This document shows, one piece after another, positions 7,179 to 15,566 of a stretch of DNA of 64,000 nucleotides. A model generated the notes under the pieces. That model did no database searches and was not told the DNA's origin. It saw only the letters and a list, made by a program, of their open reading frames with translations. The position numbers and the translations under genes were made by a program. This DNA comes from Maribacter cobaltidurans (lineage in GTDB: Bacteria > Bacteroidota > Bacteroidia > Flavobacteriales > Flavobacteriaceae), in NCBI RefSeq assembly GCF_002269385.1, contig NZ_CP022957.1, positions 3,897,001 through 3,961,000 of the forward strand, written 5' to 3'. Position 1 is the stretch's first letter. Every line of letters starts with the position of its first letter.

Positions 7179-8458
7179 TACTCCCTATAAATCACCCCAT
7201 CCTTCATCACAAAGTTGGTCTTACGTATGGAACGAATATCTTTTATGGGATTTCCCTGTACAGCGATGATATCGGCCAAAAAGCCTTTTTTTAATTGCCC
7301 TAACTGGTCCAAATGGAACATAGCGGCGTTTCCGCTGGTTGCGGAAATAAGAACGTCCTTGGGCTGCATTCCATATTGGACCATGAGTTCCATTTCCCGA
7401 TAGTTTTCGCCATGGGTAAATACACCTACATCCCCACCAAAAACAATCTGCACACCCGATTCAAGTGCCAGTTGAAATGATTTTTTCTTTTGAGTGATAC
7501 GTTCCGGTTCTGGGTCTTTTCCTTTGTTCCAACCACGGTATTGGGTAATGGCATCCCCGGCGGCCAGGGTAGGACAAAGGCCAATGCCTTTTTCCTTCAT
7601 CATGGTGAAAATTTCCAAGGTTCCTCCGTCTCCATGCTCAATGGTTTCCACGCCACCCAGAATGGCCCTTTTCATACCTTCCGGTGTACTGGCGTGCGCT
7701 ACCACATATTTTCCCGCACTTTCGGCAGTTTCTACTATGGCATCGATTTCTTCCTGTAAAAAGGTGGGCTGGGAATCCGCTCCGGGCGTCCAGCGGTAGT
7801 CGGCATAGATTTTTATCAAGTCGGCACCGTTACCCATTTGCGTTCTTACGGTTTTTATAGCCTCTTCTTTTCCGCTAACAGGCTCCGCTCCCAAGGGAAC
7901 AGTAACACCATCATGAAAACCTTTTGGACCGTACGCCCCTGTGGCTACAATTGCCGGACCTGCAACCAATGATCTTGGACCTACAATGATTCCGTCCTCA
8001 ATGGTCTTTTTTAAATAGACATCGGTATATCCAGCACCTTCTGCGCCCAAATCGCGCATCGTCGTAATACCGGCCATCAAGGAATTTTTAGCATGTACGG
8101 AACCCCGTATGGCACGTTCAACGGGCGATTCCTTGAGCACCTGGTCGTTCCAATCCGTTTCATTGTACGGATGTAACAATAGATGGGAATGCCCTTCGAT
8201 GATGCCCGGCATCAGGGTAGTTCCGGCCAAATCGATTTCTTTTGTCCCCTTGGGCTTTTTGAGGCCGCTCAATTCCCCAGAATAACTTATTGTATTGCCT
8301 TCCACCAAAACCACCCAACTCTCATGGATATCGGTCCCGTCAAATACACGGTCGGGTTTTAAAAGTGTCTGTCCATAACTGTGGGTAATGAAGAAAATCA
8401 ATAGCAAGGTCCAAATGCTTATAGATTTAAGAGTTTGAAAGGAGTTCCGTAATTTCAT
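7178..8458 (-). CDS. Secreted metal-dependent amidohydrolase
   Basis: The 426-residue product is an amidohydrolase-superfamily hydrolase of the imidazolonepropionase-like/prolidase-like subgroup. A signal peptide ends near HSYGQ (about 30). Metal ligands are visible in order: GHSH near 92, the bridging-lysine strand LIKIYAD near 215, VAHAST near 250, IEHGDGG near 273 and GGDVG near 340. The C-terminal GFLADIIAVQGNPI and VMKDGVIY are the small beta domain typical of the family. It overlaps the upstream amidohydrolase by ATGA and is surely co-translated with it. The likely job is cleavage of peptide or cyclic-imide bonds in the periplasm; the real substrate is unknown. Confidence 0.85.
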   Translation of the reverse strand: MKLRNSFQTLKSISIWTLLLIFFITHSYGQTLLKPDRVFDGTDIHESWVVLVEGNTISYSGELSGLKKPKGTKEIDLAGTTLMPGIIEGHSHLLLHPYNETDWNDQVLKESPVERAIRGSVHAKNSLMAGITTMRDLGAEGAGYTDVYLKKTIEDGIIVGPRSLVAGPAIVATGAYGPKGFHDGVTVPLGAEPVSGKEEAIKTVRTQMGNGADLIKIYADYRWTPGADSQPTFLQEEIDAIVETAESAGKYVVAHASTPEGMKRAILGGVETIEHGDGGTLEIFTMMKEKGIGLCPTLAAGDAITQYRGWNKGKDPEPERITQKKKSFQLALESGVQIVFGGDVGVFTHGENYREMELMVQYGMQPKDVLISATSGNAAMFHLDQLGQLKKGFLADIIAVQGNPIKDIRSIRKTNFVMKDGVIYRE

Positions 8459-9861
8459 TCTAAAATTTTGTTTAAGTTTTCCCTGGTAAATTTTTCACCG
8501 TGTTTAAGCACCATAAAAATATCTTGGGTATTCTGAATGTTTTTCAAAGGATCTTGATTCAATAGGACAATATCCGCCACCTTACCAGAATCTAAAATTC
8601 CATAATCCGATTCTTGTTTAAGAAACTTAGCCCCGTTATAGGCCGAAGCCTTTAAGGCATCCAATGGAGATATTCCCGCATCTACCATGGCCTCCATTTC
8701 CTTGTGAAGGGATATTCCGGGATAGGTATAGCTGTTAAAAGCCCCACTATCAGAACCTGCCAATAAAGAAACGCCGTTTTGGTTTAGGGTTAATGCCAAT
8801 TTTTTGAAAAAGGTGTCCAACTCCTTTCGGTCCTGTATCGCCTTTTCAGAAGCATTTTTGGCCCGATTGATGCGCCCTTCAAAGGTCTTGATAATTCCGG
8901 GAGCCATATATTTTAAATATGCGTCCTCGCTATGGTCCACCTCGTCCAAGTAACTCAGGGTATGCCCAATATGAAGTGTTGGCACCACAAACACATTTTT
9001 TTGTTTTAGGTGCTCAAATGTTTGCTTTGCTACAGAATCATCGTAAGTGGATTGCAGTATCGGCATGGCATCCCAAAAACCTATCTTGTTGTCTTGAAGT
9101 TGTTCGGTAACTACATCTTCCTGTGAAGAACAACCTTTCATGATGTAGTAGAGATGTTCCACGGCATCGATTCCTGCATCTATGGTGGATTCCAACGTAG
9201 TGGTAAAGGGCATGTGTCCCGAGGTTATCAATCCTCTTTTTTCCGCAGCGCGAATCGTATTGAGGTAGTTTTCTCCGGAAATCTTACTGTCGTAGATTTT
9301 GACAAAATCGGTTGGAATGGCCTGCAGGGAATCCAATGCATCTTCTATATCTGCATCGTTTTCTACTTCCAAGGAACCGGCCCAAGTTGCCCCGGGGCCA
9401 TCTATTTTAGGGCCAGAGGTAAAAATGGTGGGTCCAACCATATCATCATTTTCAATATCCGATTTCCAGTGCATGACCGATGTGGTCAGGTCGCCCCCGG
9501 CATCCCGCACAGTGGTGATTCCATTGGCGATGAAAAGTCCTAAAAAGCGTTTGTTGGCTTCAATTAGGGAGTCGCCCCCACGAAAATGTACGTGATTATC
9601 CCAAAATCCAGGTAAAATGAATTTTCCCGAGGCATCTACCACAATTTTTGCAGTGGAGTTTTCATCAATCTCATCATACGTTACTTTGGCTATGCGCCCA
9701 TCGGAAATATAAATATCACCCACGCTGACGGAACCATCTTCCAGGTTTATGATATTTCCTCCCGTTAAAAGGGTATCATAGGAAACCTTTTTTTCCGCTT
9801 CACAGCTTATCAACACCAAAAACAACATTCCGATACCTAATAAGGAAAATCCGTATCTCAT
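8455..9861 (-). CDS. Amidohydrolase lipoprotein
   Basis: The 468-residue lipoprotein (FLVLISC, Cys20) belongs to the same superfamily as the next gene. Metal-binding motifs are DNHVHFRGG near 89, VKIYDSK near 188, SGHMPF near 215, VEHLYY near 236 and AGSDSGA near 365. The C-terminal GKVADIVLLNQDPL is the family's closing motif. Its stop codon overlaps the start of the next gene (ATGA). Two paralogous hydrolases in one transcript suggest related substrates processed at the membrane. The gene upstream on the same strand (CDP-alcohol transferase) is separated by 38 bases and may share the transcript. Confidence 0.85.
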   Translation of the reverse strand: MRYGFSLLGIGMLFLVLISCEAEKKVSYDTLLTGGNIINLEDGSVSVGDIYISDGRIAKVTYDEIDENSTAKIVVDASGKFILPGFWDNHVHFRGGDSLIEANKRFLGLFIANGITTVRDAGGDLTTSVMHWKSDIENDDMVGPTIFTSGPKIDGPGATWAGSLEVENDADIEDALDSLQAIPTDFVKIYDSKISGENYLNTIRAAEKRGLITSGHMPFTTTLESTIDAGIDAVEHLYYIMKGCSSQEDVVTEQLQDNKIGFWDAMPILQSTYDDSVAKQTFEHLKQKNVFVVPTLHIGHTLSYLDEVDHSEDAYLKYMAPGIIKTFEGRINRAKNASEKAIQDRKELDTFFKKLALTLNQNGVSLLAGSDSGAFNSYTYPGISLHKEMEAMVDAGISPLDALKASAYNGAKFLKQESDYGILDSGKVADIVLLNQDPLKNIQNTQDIFMVLKHGEKFTRENLNKILE

Positions 9862-9899
9862 CAGCTAAAAAATAAATTGAATACGGAAGGTAAAAAGAA

Positions 9900-10667
9900 T
9901 TAGCGATTCAGTAATTGCCTAATCAGGATAAATATGAATATCATAATCGAATAGCCTATGAAAAAGGGAATGATATACTGCTGCCAGCCCAAGGTAAACA
10001 TAAGACCAATCAGCAATAGTTGAAAGCCCAATCCAAATGAGGAAACCCCGGTCATAAACCAATTTGGAAAGACTTTGCCTTTGGCGGCATTTTTATCTAA
10101 CCTGTAGATGATGGAATCAAAAGTACCATAGCATAGGGAATATATCTTAAACATGGAGTTTACTGTTTTCTGACTTTCCCCTTTAAGTGCATTGGGACTT
10201 TTGTTTTCAAAAATACGACTCGTGGTATCCCCATTATGTCTGTTGCGTAAAATGACATAGTAGTAGTTGTAAAGTGTGCCCTGTAATTGCAGACACAAAA
10301 AGGATATTACCGTAAGCAGTAAAGAACCATCTGTGATGTACCAGATAGCCAGGAACAGCATTAGGTTTAAGATAATATCGGATATCGAATCTAAATACCT
10401 TCCCGTATGTGAAGGTGTATTTTTGGCCCTCGCCAATTCTCCATCGGCAGCATCTAAAATTGATTTTAAAATCAAAAACAGAAACGCCAATCCGTAGTAT
10501 TCATTAAGTAGCAATACTATGGCGGTTAAACCACTTACAAAGAATGCAACCGTAATATGGATAGGGGTGAGGGAGGTCGTTTTTATTGCTTGGACCAGTT
10601 GAAAGGCAACTGATCTTCCATAATCCGATAAATCTAAAAAACGATGTTCTTCAGGTAATTTGGACAT
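9900..10667 (-). CDS. CDP-alcohol phosphatidyltransferase family membrane protein
   Basis: The protein transfers a phosphoalcohol from a CDP-activated donor, typically in phospholipid synthesis. The diagnostic motif D-G-x2-A-R-x8-G-x3-D-x3-D is complete in DGELARAKNTPSHTGRYLDS plus the following I-S-D. Several TM helices follow (LMLFLAIWYI, LLLTVISFLCLQL, FGLGFQLLLIGLMF, IPFFIGYSIMIFIFI). I chose the ATG at 10667 (MSKLPEEHR, 255 aa). An upstream in-frame GTG at 10706 would add 13 residues, but GTG starts are uncommon in this genome. Acceptor unknown; the neighbouring amidohydrolases give no hint. Confidence 0.8.
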   Translation of the reverse strand: MSKLPEEHRFLDLSDYGRSVAFQLVQAIKTTSLTPIHITVAFFVSGLTAIVLLLNEYYGLAFLFLILKSILDAADGELARAKNTPSHTGRYLDSISDIILNLMLFLAIWYITDGSLLLTVISFLCLQLQGTLYNYYYVILRNRHNGDTTSRIFENKSPNALKGESQKTVNSMFKIYSLCYGTFDSIIYRLDKNAAKGKVFPNWFMTGVSSFGLGFQLLLIGLMFTLGWQQYIIPFFIGYSIMIFIFILIRQLLNR

Positions 10668-10801
10668 TTGACTGGCAATTGCTTGAAATAACAATAACGG
10701 GAACACGCTAGCTTGTCATATCAAACAAATACCCCGTAAAAATAAGGCTTTATTCAGTTCAATCGGTAATACAAGCGCTTATATGGGAAAATGAGATGGT
10801 G

Positions 10802-11383
10802 TTACCTTCCCCCTCCGTTTCTATATTTGATGTTTTCACTGCTATGATGTATTATTTCGCCAATGCGTTTTTGTCTCGTTTCTTCACGCTTTGCCTGATT
10901 CAACCAATAGAGGTAACTTTTCTGTTGCCCTCTGGTGAAGTTCTGGAAGTTTTTGAAAGCCTTTGTGTTACTATTGAATGCAGACTGTAGGTCTTCTGGT
11001 ATCTTTCCGGCTTCCACGTCGTCCAGGGCACTCCATGACCCGTTCTCTTTGGCGATTCGGATTGCTTTGAGTCCGGTTGTATGCATTAATCCTTCTGCCT
11101 TAAGCTTTTTTATGTAATCCTTATTGACCTTGCTCCATACACTTTTGGGTTTTCTCGGACAGAAGTATTGTCTTCTTTTACCATCACCTAAACTTTTAAC
11201 GGTACTATCGATCCAACCATAACATAAGGCAACCTTTACCGCTTCTTCCCACCGCATACTGTCGTTCTCATGTGCAACCTTGTAAAATATCAAATGAATG
11301 CCCTCATGCTTGGAATGGTTGATGTGTAACCATTCCCTAAATTCCGTATCATTTTTAAAATATAGCTCAGGTATTTTTAGCAT
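10802..11383 (-). CDS. YdeI/OmpD-associated (OmdA) family protein
   Basis: The 193-residue protein has the N-terminal pattern FREWLHINHSKHEGIHLIFYK and the signature W-E-E-A-V-K-V-A-L-C-Y-G-W-I-D-S, typical of the YdeI family. It also has the C-terminal OmdA segment with PEDLQSAF, FTRGQQKSYLYWLNQAK and KRIGEII. The family has been linked to peptide resistance and bacteriocin protection, but the biochemical function is unknown. Start is the ATG at 11383; the frame extends to a TTG at 11422 without family similarity. An AAAAAAGAC stretch lies just upstream. It is divergent from the large lipoprotein gene. Confidence 0.8.
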   Translation of the reverse strand: MLKIPELYFKNDTEFREWLHINHSKHEGIHLIFYKVAHENDSMRWEEAVKVALCYGWIDSTVKSLGDGKRRQYFCPRKPKSVWSKVNKDYIKKLKAEGLMHTTGLKAIRIAKENGSWSALDDVEAGKIPEDLQSAFNSNTKAFKNFQNFTRGQQKSYLYWLNQAKREETRQKRIGEIIHHSSENIKYRNGGGR

Positions 11384-11439
11384 ATAGTCTTTTTTCAGTG
11401 TTAAATTATACGTAAAATACAATTTTAGTCTATAAACAA

Positions 11440-11470
11440 TTGGTTGATAAGCTTGCGAAACCTATTTTTG
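11440..11470 (+). promoter_or_regulatory. Putative promoter of the ThuA-dehydrogenase lipoprotein
   Basis: TTG at 11440-11442 and TATTTTTG at 11463-11470 are spaced by 20 bases, matching the Bacteroidota housekeeping sigma pattern TTG-N19/20-TAnnTTTG. The start codon is 35 bases further on. Confidence 0.5.
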
Positions 11471-11505
11471 AAGTTTATTAAACCGACAAACAACAAAATT
11501 TACGT

Positions 11506-14500
11506 ATGAAAAAAGTTTTTAATGCGCTGCTCTTGGGCTTTGCGCTTATTATTGTCTCATGTGGTGGCAATAAACGTGAAGGGGAACCTAAGGTCTTGGT
11601 ATTCTCCAAAACCATGGGTTTTAAACACGCATCCATACCCGCAGGAATTGCCGCATTGCAAAAGATGGGACAAGAAAACGGTTTTGCCGTTGATACGACC
11701 AAAAATGCGGAAATGTTTACTGACGACAACTTAAAGCAATACTCTGCTGTGGTTTTCTTGAGTACTACGGGTAACGTTCTAGATCAATTTCAGGAAGCTG
11801 CCTTTGAGCGCTATATCCAAGCAGGTGGAGGTTATGTGGGAATACATGCAGCTGCCGATACGGAATATGACTGGGGTTGGTATAACGACCTTGCAGGAGC
11901 CCAGTTCTTGAGTCACCCTAGGGGAACTCCCAACGCAGATTTCATCATCAAGGACAAAAACTTTATCGCTACGGAATTTTTTACGGATTCCGTTTGGAAC
12001 AGGGACGATGAATTATATAATTATAAGAATATCAATGATGATATCAATGTGCTGATTACCTTGGACGAATCAAGTTATGAGGGCGGACAGAATGGGGATT
12101 ATCATCCCATTGCGTGGTACCATGATTTTGATGGAGGACGTGCTTTTTATACGGGTGCCGGACATACAGATGAAAGCTTTTCTGAAGATTTGTTTTTAAA
12201 GCATGTTTTGGGCGGTATCAAATACGCCATTGGGGAAAATAAGATTTTAGACTACTCTAAGGTTAAATCACAGATTCCACCGGATTCTGATAGATTCTCA
12301 AAGGTGATACTTTCTGAAGGTCAGTTTTTTGAACCTACCGAAATGGCCGTACTGCCAAATAATGATGTATTGATTGCACAAAGAAGGGGTGAAATCGTAC
12401 TTTTTAATGATGAAACCCAAGAATTAAAGGAGGTTGCCAAATTGGACGTCTATTGGAAGACTTTGGAAACTCCCGGGGTAAACGCCGAGGAAGGATTGAT
12501 GGGACTTCAAAAAGATCCAGACTATGCCAATAACCATTGGATTTATTTGTACTATGCTCCAACCGGTGATAAATGGGTAAATCGTCTGTCCCGTTTCAAG
12601 TATGCCGATGGTAATTTTGACTTGGATTCCGAGCAAATAATACTTGAAATTGATACACAAAGGGAAATTTGTTGTCATACTGGAGGTTCAATTGCCTTTG
12701 GTCCAGATAATCTTTTGTACTTATCTACGGGAGACAATTCTACACCATTTAATGAGCGTGGTGTAAAGTATGTAAACAATGGCTTTGCTCCATTGAACGA
12801 TATCCCGGGACATGAACAATTTGATGCACGTAGGAGTTCTGGAAACACGAACGATTTACGCGGTAAAATTCTCAGGATAAAAGTGAACGAGGATGGTAGT
12901 TATGACATTCCGGAAGGAAACCTTTTCCCTGTAGGAACCGAAAAAACAAGACCGGAAATTTACACTATGGGACATAGAAACCCTTATAGGATTTCTGTGG
13001 ATGTTAAGAGAGGTTATTTATATTGGGGAGATGTAGGACCCGATGCTAGAGCGGATAGCTTGGAAACCAGAGGACCAAGAGGATATGATGAAATGAACCA
13101 GGCGCGTAAGCCCGGCAACTTTGGTTGGCCTCTTTTTATTGGTGATAACTATGCATATAGGGATTATAATTATGAAACTGGAGAATCCGGGGAAGCGTTT
13201 GACCCAGAAAAACCGATGAATACCTCAAGGAACAATACAGGGTTAACCGAATTGCCCCCTGCCATGCCTGCCTATGTTTTCTATCCTTACGATGAATCTA
13301 GTAGGTTTCCTCAGACTACAACAGGTGGCAGAAATGCTATGGCTGGACCAACCTATTATTCTGATTTGTATACAGGTGATGCCAAATTACCCAGTTATTA
13401 CGACGGCAAGGTTATCATTTATGATTGGATGCGTGGCTGGATGTTCGCTGTGCATTTAGACAAAGATGGAAGTTTCTATAAAATGGAGCCATTTGCTCCA
13501 GAGGTTAAATTGAACAACCTTATAGATATGGAGATGGGCCCAGATGGAAGAGTTTATCTTTTGGAATATGGAAGTGGATGGTTCTCCCAAAATGCCAACT
13601 CCGGTTTGTCTTACATCAAATACAATGGAGGAAACAGACCTCCAGTTATTGACAATATGATTGTTGAAACTACCTCTGGTAAGACACCTTTGGCCATAAA
13701 TGTTACAGTGGAAGCCAATGATAGGGAAGGTGATACCATGTCCTATGTATGGGATTTTGGTAATGGTGAGACTAAGGAAACCACAGAACCAAACGTAAGC
13801 TACACCTATGCCGATGCCGGAGCTTACAATCTTAATGTAACCGTTAAGGATAATAAGGGTGAGGCCATAACAAGTGAAAGTACCAATATCGTTGCAGGAA
13901 ATTCCCGTCCCGAAGTTACTATCAACTTAAAGGGAGGTATGCCGGCATTTTATATTCCAGGTCAGAAAATAGATTATGAGGTAAGCGTGACCGATCCGGA
14001 TGGTGGAACGGTAGATGACAACAATGTTTTTGTCAGTGTAGATTACTTGGAGGGTATGGACAAGGTGGCCATGAATTTAGGGCATCAGCAAGTCTCTGCC
14101 GCTGTTACAGGTAAAGCTCTTACGCAATCCATGGATTGTAAGACCTGCCATAAGGAAGCAGAAGCTTCCATAGGTCCAAACTATATGGATGTTGCCAAAA
14201 AGTACAAGGATAGAAGGGATGCTATGAGTTATCTACAAACAAGGATAAAAACTGGTGGAAACGGTGTTTGGGGAGAGGTAACAATGCCGGCGCACCCAAA
14301 AATCACCAGTGACGAAACAAGACAGATTGCTTTGTATATCCTTTCCCTAGCGGGAGATCAGGAAGAGGAAAAGTCACTTCCTTTAAACGGCACTATCACA
14401 GCAGAAGCTTCGGCTCCTGGCAATATGTTGGTTTTAACGGCAAGTTATACGGACGAAGGTGCGGAAGGTACCATTCCATTGACAGGTTCCAAGTCCGTTG

Positions 14501-14895
14501 CTATACCGAGCAGTTCCATTCAATTGACAGAAGCCTTGAAAACCAATAATATGCAGGCCGTATCTTTTGGCGGTAGGGATTTATTGTTGCTGAATTCAGG
14601 TACGGGATGGTTTGAACTTGCTGACACTACATTAAAAGGAGTCAATTCTTTGACTTTGGAAATGGGGTGGCAAAGTGCTCCTAACCTGAGCTTCACATTC
14701 GAGATACACGAAAATACGCCTGATGGACCTAAAGTTGGGGAAGCCACTATGCCTGCCCAATCAGGGGGTCAAGGTACTCAGGTAAGTATTCCGGTTTCAG
14801 GAGTATCGGGAGATGGACCTTATTATGTAACCTATAAGGCCGAAGAAGGTAAAGAACGTACTATGGTAGCTTTAACCGGAGCCATGTTCAAGTAA
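11506..14895 (+). CDS. Multidomain lipoprotein: ThuA, GSDH propeller, PKD, cytochrome c
   Basis: The 1129-residue lipoprotein has a lipobox IIVSC (Cys19). Its domains in order: a ThuA-like trehalose-utilisation/glutamine-amidotransferase-fold domain (about 30-240; KVLVFSKTMGFKH, GGGYVGIHAAADTE); a glucose/sorbosone dehydrogenase beta-propeller (about 265-700; GLMGLQKDPDY, DLRGKILRI, MGHRNPYRI); a PKD domain (about 712-805; YVWDFGNGE); and a class I cytochrome c domain with haem motif C878-x-x-C881-H882 and a methionine in VTMPAHP. A C-terminal beta-sandwich ends the protein (about 965-1129), probably carbohydrate-binding (CBM6-like). The arrangement suggests a periplasmic or surface sugar oxidase that hands electrons to its own haem. 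The exact sugar is unknown. Promoter and terminator flank it, so it is monocistronic. Confidence 0.85.
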   Translation: MKKVFNALLLGFALIIVSCGGNKREGEPKVLVFSKTMGFKHASIPAGIAALQKMGQENGFAVDTTKNAEMFTDDNLKQYSAVVFLSTTGNVLDQFQEAAFERYIQAGGGYVGIHAAADTEYDWGWYNDLAGAQFLSHPRGTPNADFIIKDKNFIATEFFTDSVWNRDDELYNYKNINDDINVLITLDESSYEGGQNGDYHPIAWYHDFDGGRAFYTGAGHTDESFSEDLFLKHVLGGIKYAIGENKILDYSKVKSQIPPDSDRFSKVILSEGQFFEPTEMAVLPNNDVLIAQRRGEIVLFNDETQELKEVAKLDVYWKTLETPGVNAEEGLMGLQKDPDYANNHWIYLYYAPTGDKWVNRLSRFKYADGNFDLDSEQIILEIDTQREICCHTGGSIAFGPDNLLYLSTGDNSTPFNERGVKYVNNGFAPLNDIPGHEQFDARRSSGNTNDLRGKILRIKVNEDGSYDIPEGNLFPVGTEKTRPEIYTMGHRNPYRISVDVKRGYLYWGDVGPDARADSLETRGPRGYDEMNQARKPGNFGWPLFIGDNYAYRDYNYETGESGEAFDPEKPMNTSRNNTGLTELPPAMPAYVFYPYDESSRFPQTTTGGRNAMAGPTYYSDLYTGDAKLPSYYDGKVIIYDWMRGWMFAVHLDKDGSFYKMEPFAPEVKLNNLIDMEMGPDGRVYLLEYGSGWFSQNANSGLSYIKYNGGNRPPVIDNMIVETTSGKTPLAINVTVEANDREGDTMSYVWDFGNGETKETTEPNVSYTYADAGAYNLNVTVKDNKGEAITSESTNIVAGNSRPEVTINLKGGMPAFYIPGQKIDYEVSVTDPDGGTVDDNNVFVSVDYLEGMDKVAMNLGHQQVSAAVTGKALTQSMDCKTCHKEAEASIGPNYMDVAKKYKDRRDAMSYLQTRIKTGGNGVWGEVTMPAHPKITSDETRQIALYILSLAGDQEEEKSLPLNGTITAEASAPGNMLVLTASYTDEGAEGTIPLTGSKSVAIPSSSIQLTEALKTNNMQAVSFGGRDLLLLNSGTGWFELADTTLKGVNSLTLEMGWQSAPNLSFTFEIHENTPDGPKVGEATMPAQSGGQGTQVSIPVSGVSGDGPYYVTYKAEEGKERTMVALTGAMFK

Positions 14896-14917
14896 TAGAC
14901 AATAGGACGTAAAATTA

Positions 14918-14942
14918 AAGCCCGCTTTAAGCGGGCTTTTTT
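14918..14942 (+). terminator. Rho-independent terminator
   Basis: An AAGCCCGC/GCGGGCTT stem with TTTAA loop is followed by a T run. It lies 23 bases after the stop of the 1129-residue lipoprotein. The symmetric A/T flanks could also serve the opposite strand. Confidence 0.9.
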
Positions 14943-14974
14943 ATTCAATTTTTTAAAGAATAGAGGATAGGTCT

Positions 14975-15436
14975 TTAGTTAATTTTTTGGCAGATTGCAT
15001 CCCCAATTTGCATTAAAGACGCAATTTCCTCTTCGGTAAAATCATACGGTACAGGTTTCGCTATGCCGATGGTACCATATAATTTTTCTTCGTGTATCAA
15101 TGGTGCAGCAAGCGACCCTTCTACTTTAGTCTCTTTGGCGGCCGGTCTTGCCACTCCGGATTCATCGGTTTGCAGGTTACACATCTCTACAGGTTTCATA
15201 CGTTCAGCTGCTATCCCTGCCATGCCTTTGCCTATAGGTATTGCCGATACCTTGGGGATTAGAAAATCAGGAATTCCTTTTTGGGCCTTCAGCTCTAAAA
15301 TGGATGTGTCCGGTTTTAGAAAATGAAGGGTGCCCGTTGAGCAATCGAAATGCCTAATAGTATCTTCTAAAACACTTTGCCAATCTATAGGATTTTGTTC
15401 AAGTTGTGCCGAGATTTTTTTGGGAATTGTATTCAT
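14975..15436 (-). CDS. GAF domain protein
   Basis: The 153-residue protein is a single GAF domain. It has a helix WQSVLEDTIRHFDCSTGTLHF, strand SILELKAQKG, the loop IGKGMAGIAAERM (about 80-93) and strand GSLAAPLIHEEKLYGTIGIAK, then a C-terminal helix. There is no attached kinase, cyclase or phosphodiesterase output domain, so it is a stand-alone small-molecule or redox sensor, or an enzyme of the free-methionine-sulfoxide-reductase type. The cysteines do not clearly match that enzyme's pattern. It follows the M1 peptidase on the same strand after a 130-base gap containing palindromes, so it probably has its own control. Confidence 0.7.
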   Translation of the reverse strand: MNTIPKKISAQLEQNPIDWQSVLEDTIRHFDCSTGTLHFLKPDTSILELKAQKGIPDFLIPKVSAIPIGKGMAGIAAERMKPVEMCNLQTDESGVARPAAKETKVEGSLAAPLIHEEKLYGTIGIAKPVPYDFTEEEIASLMQIGDAICQKIN

Positions 15437-15494
15437 GATTTTATACTATGATTTCAGTTTATACTATACTTCATTTTTAATGAAGTTGGGGCAA

Positions 15495-15528
15495 GATATC
15501 AAGATTTGCACGTGCGGAATATGATATC
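15495..15528. promoter_or_regulatory. Candidate 34-bp dyad operator upstream of GAF gene
   Basis: The sequence is symmetric about 15511/15512: outer GATATCA/TGATATC and central GCACGTGC pair perfectly, giving 12 of 17 matched half-site positions. A second perfect inverted repeat, ACTTCATT/AATGAAGT (15468-15486), and two TTTATACTAT direct repeats 18 bases apart (15440, 15458) lie between it and the GAF start codon. No T-run follows, so a regulatory rather than terminator role is inferred. Confidence 0.3.
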
Positions 15529-15566
15529 CGTCATCTTAGAGTTAGTGATTTAAAACTTTAGGACTG

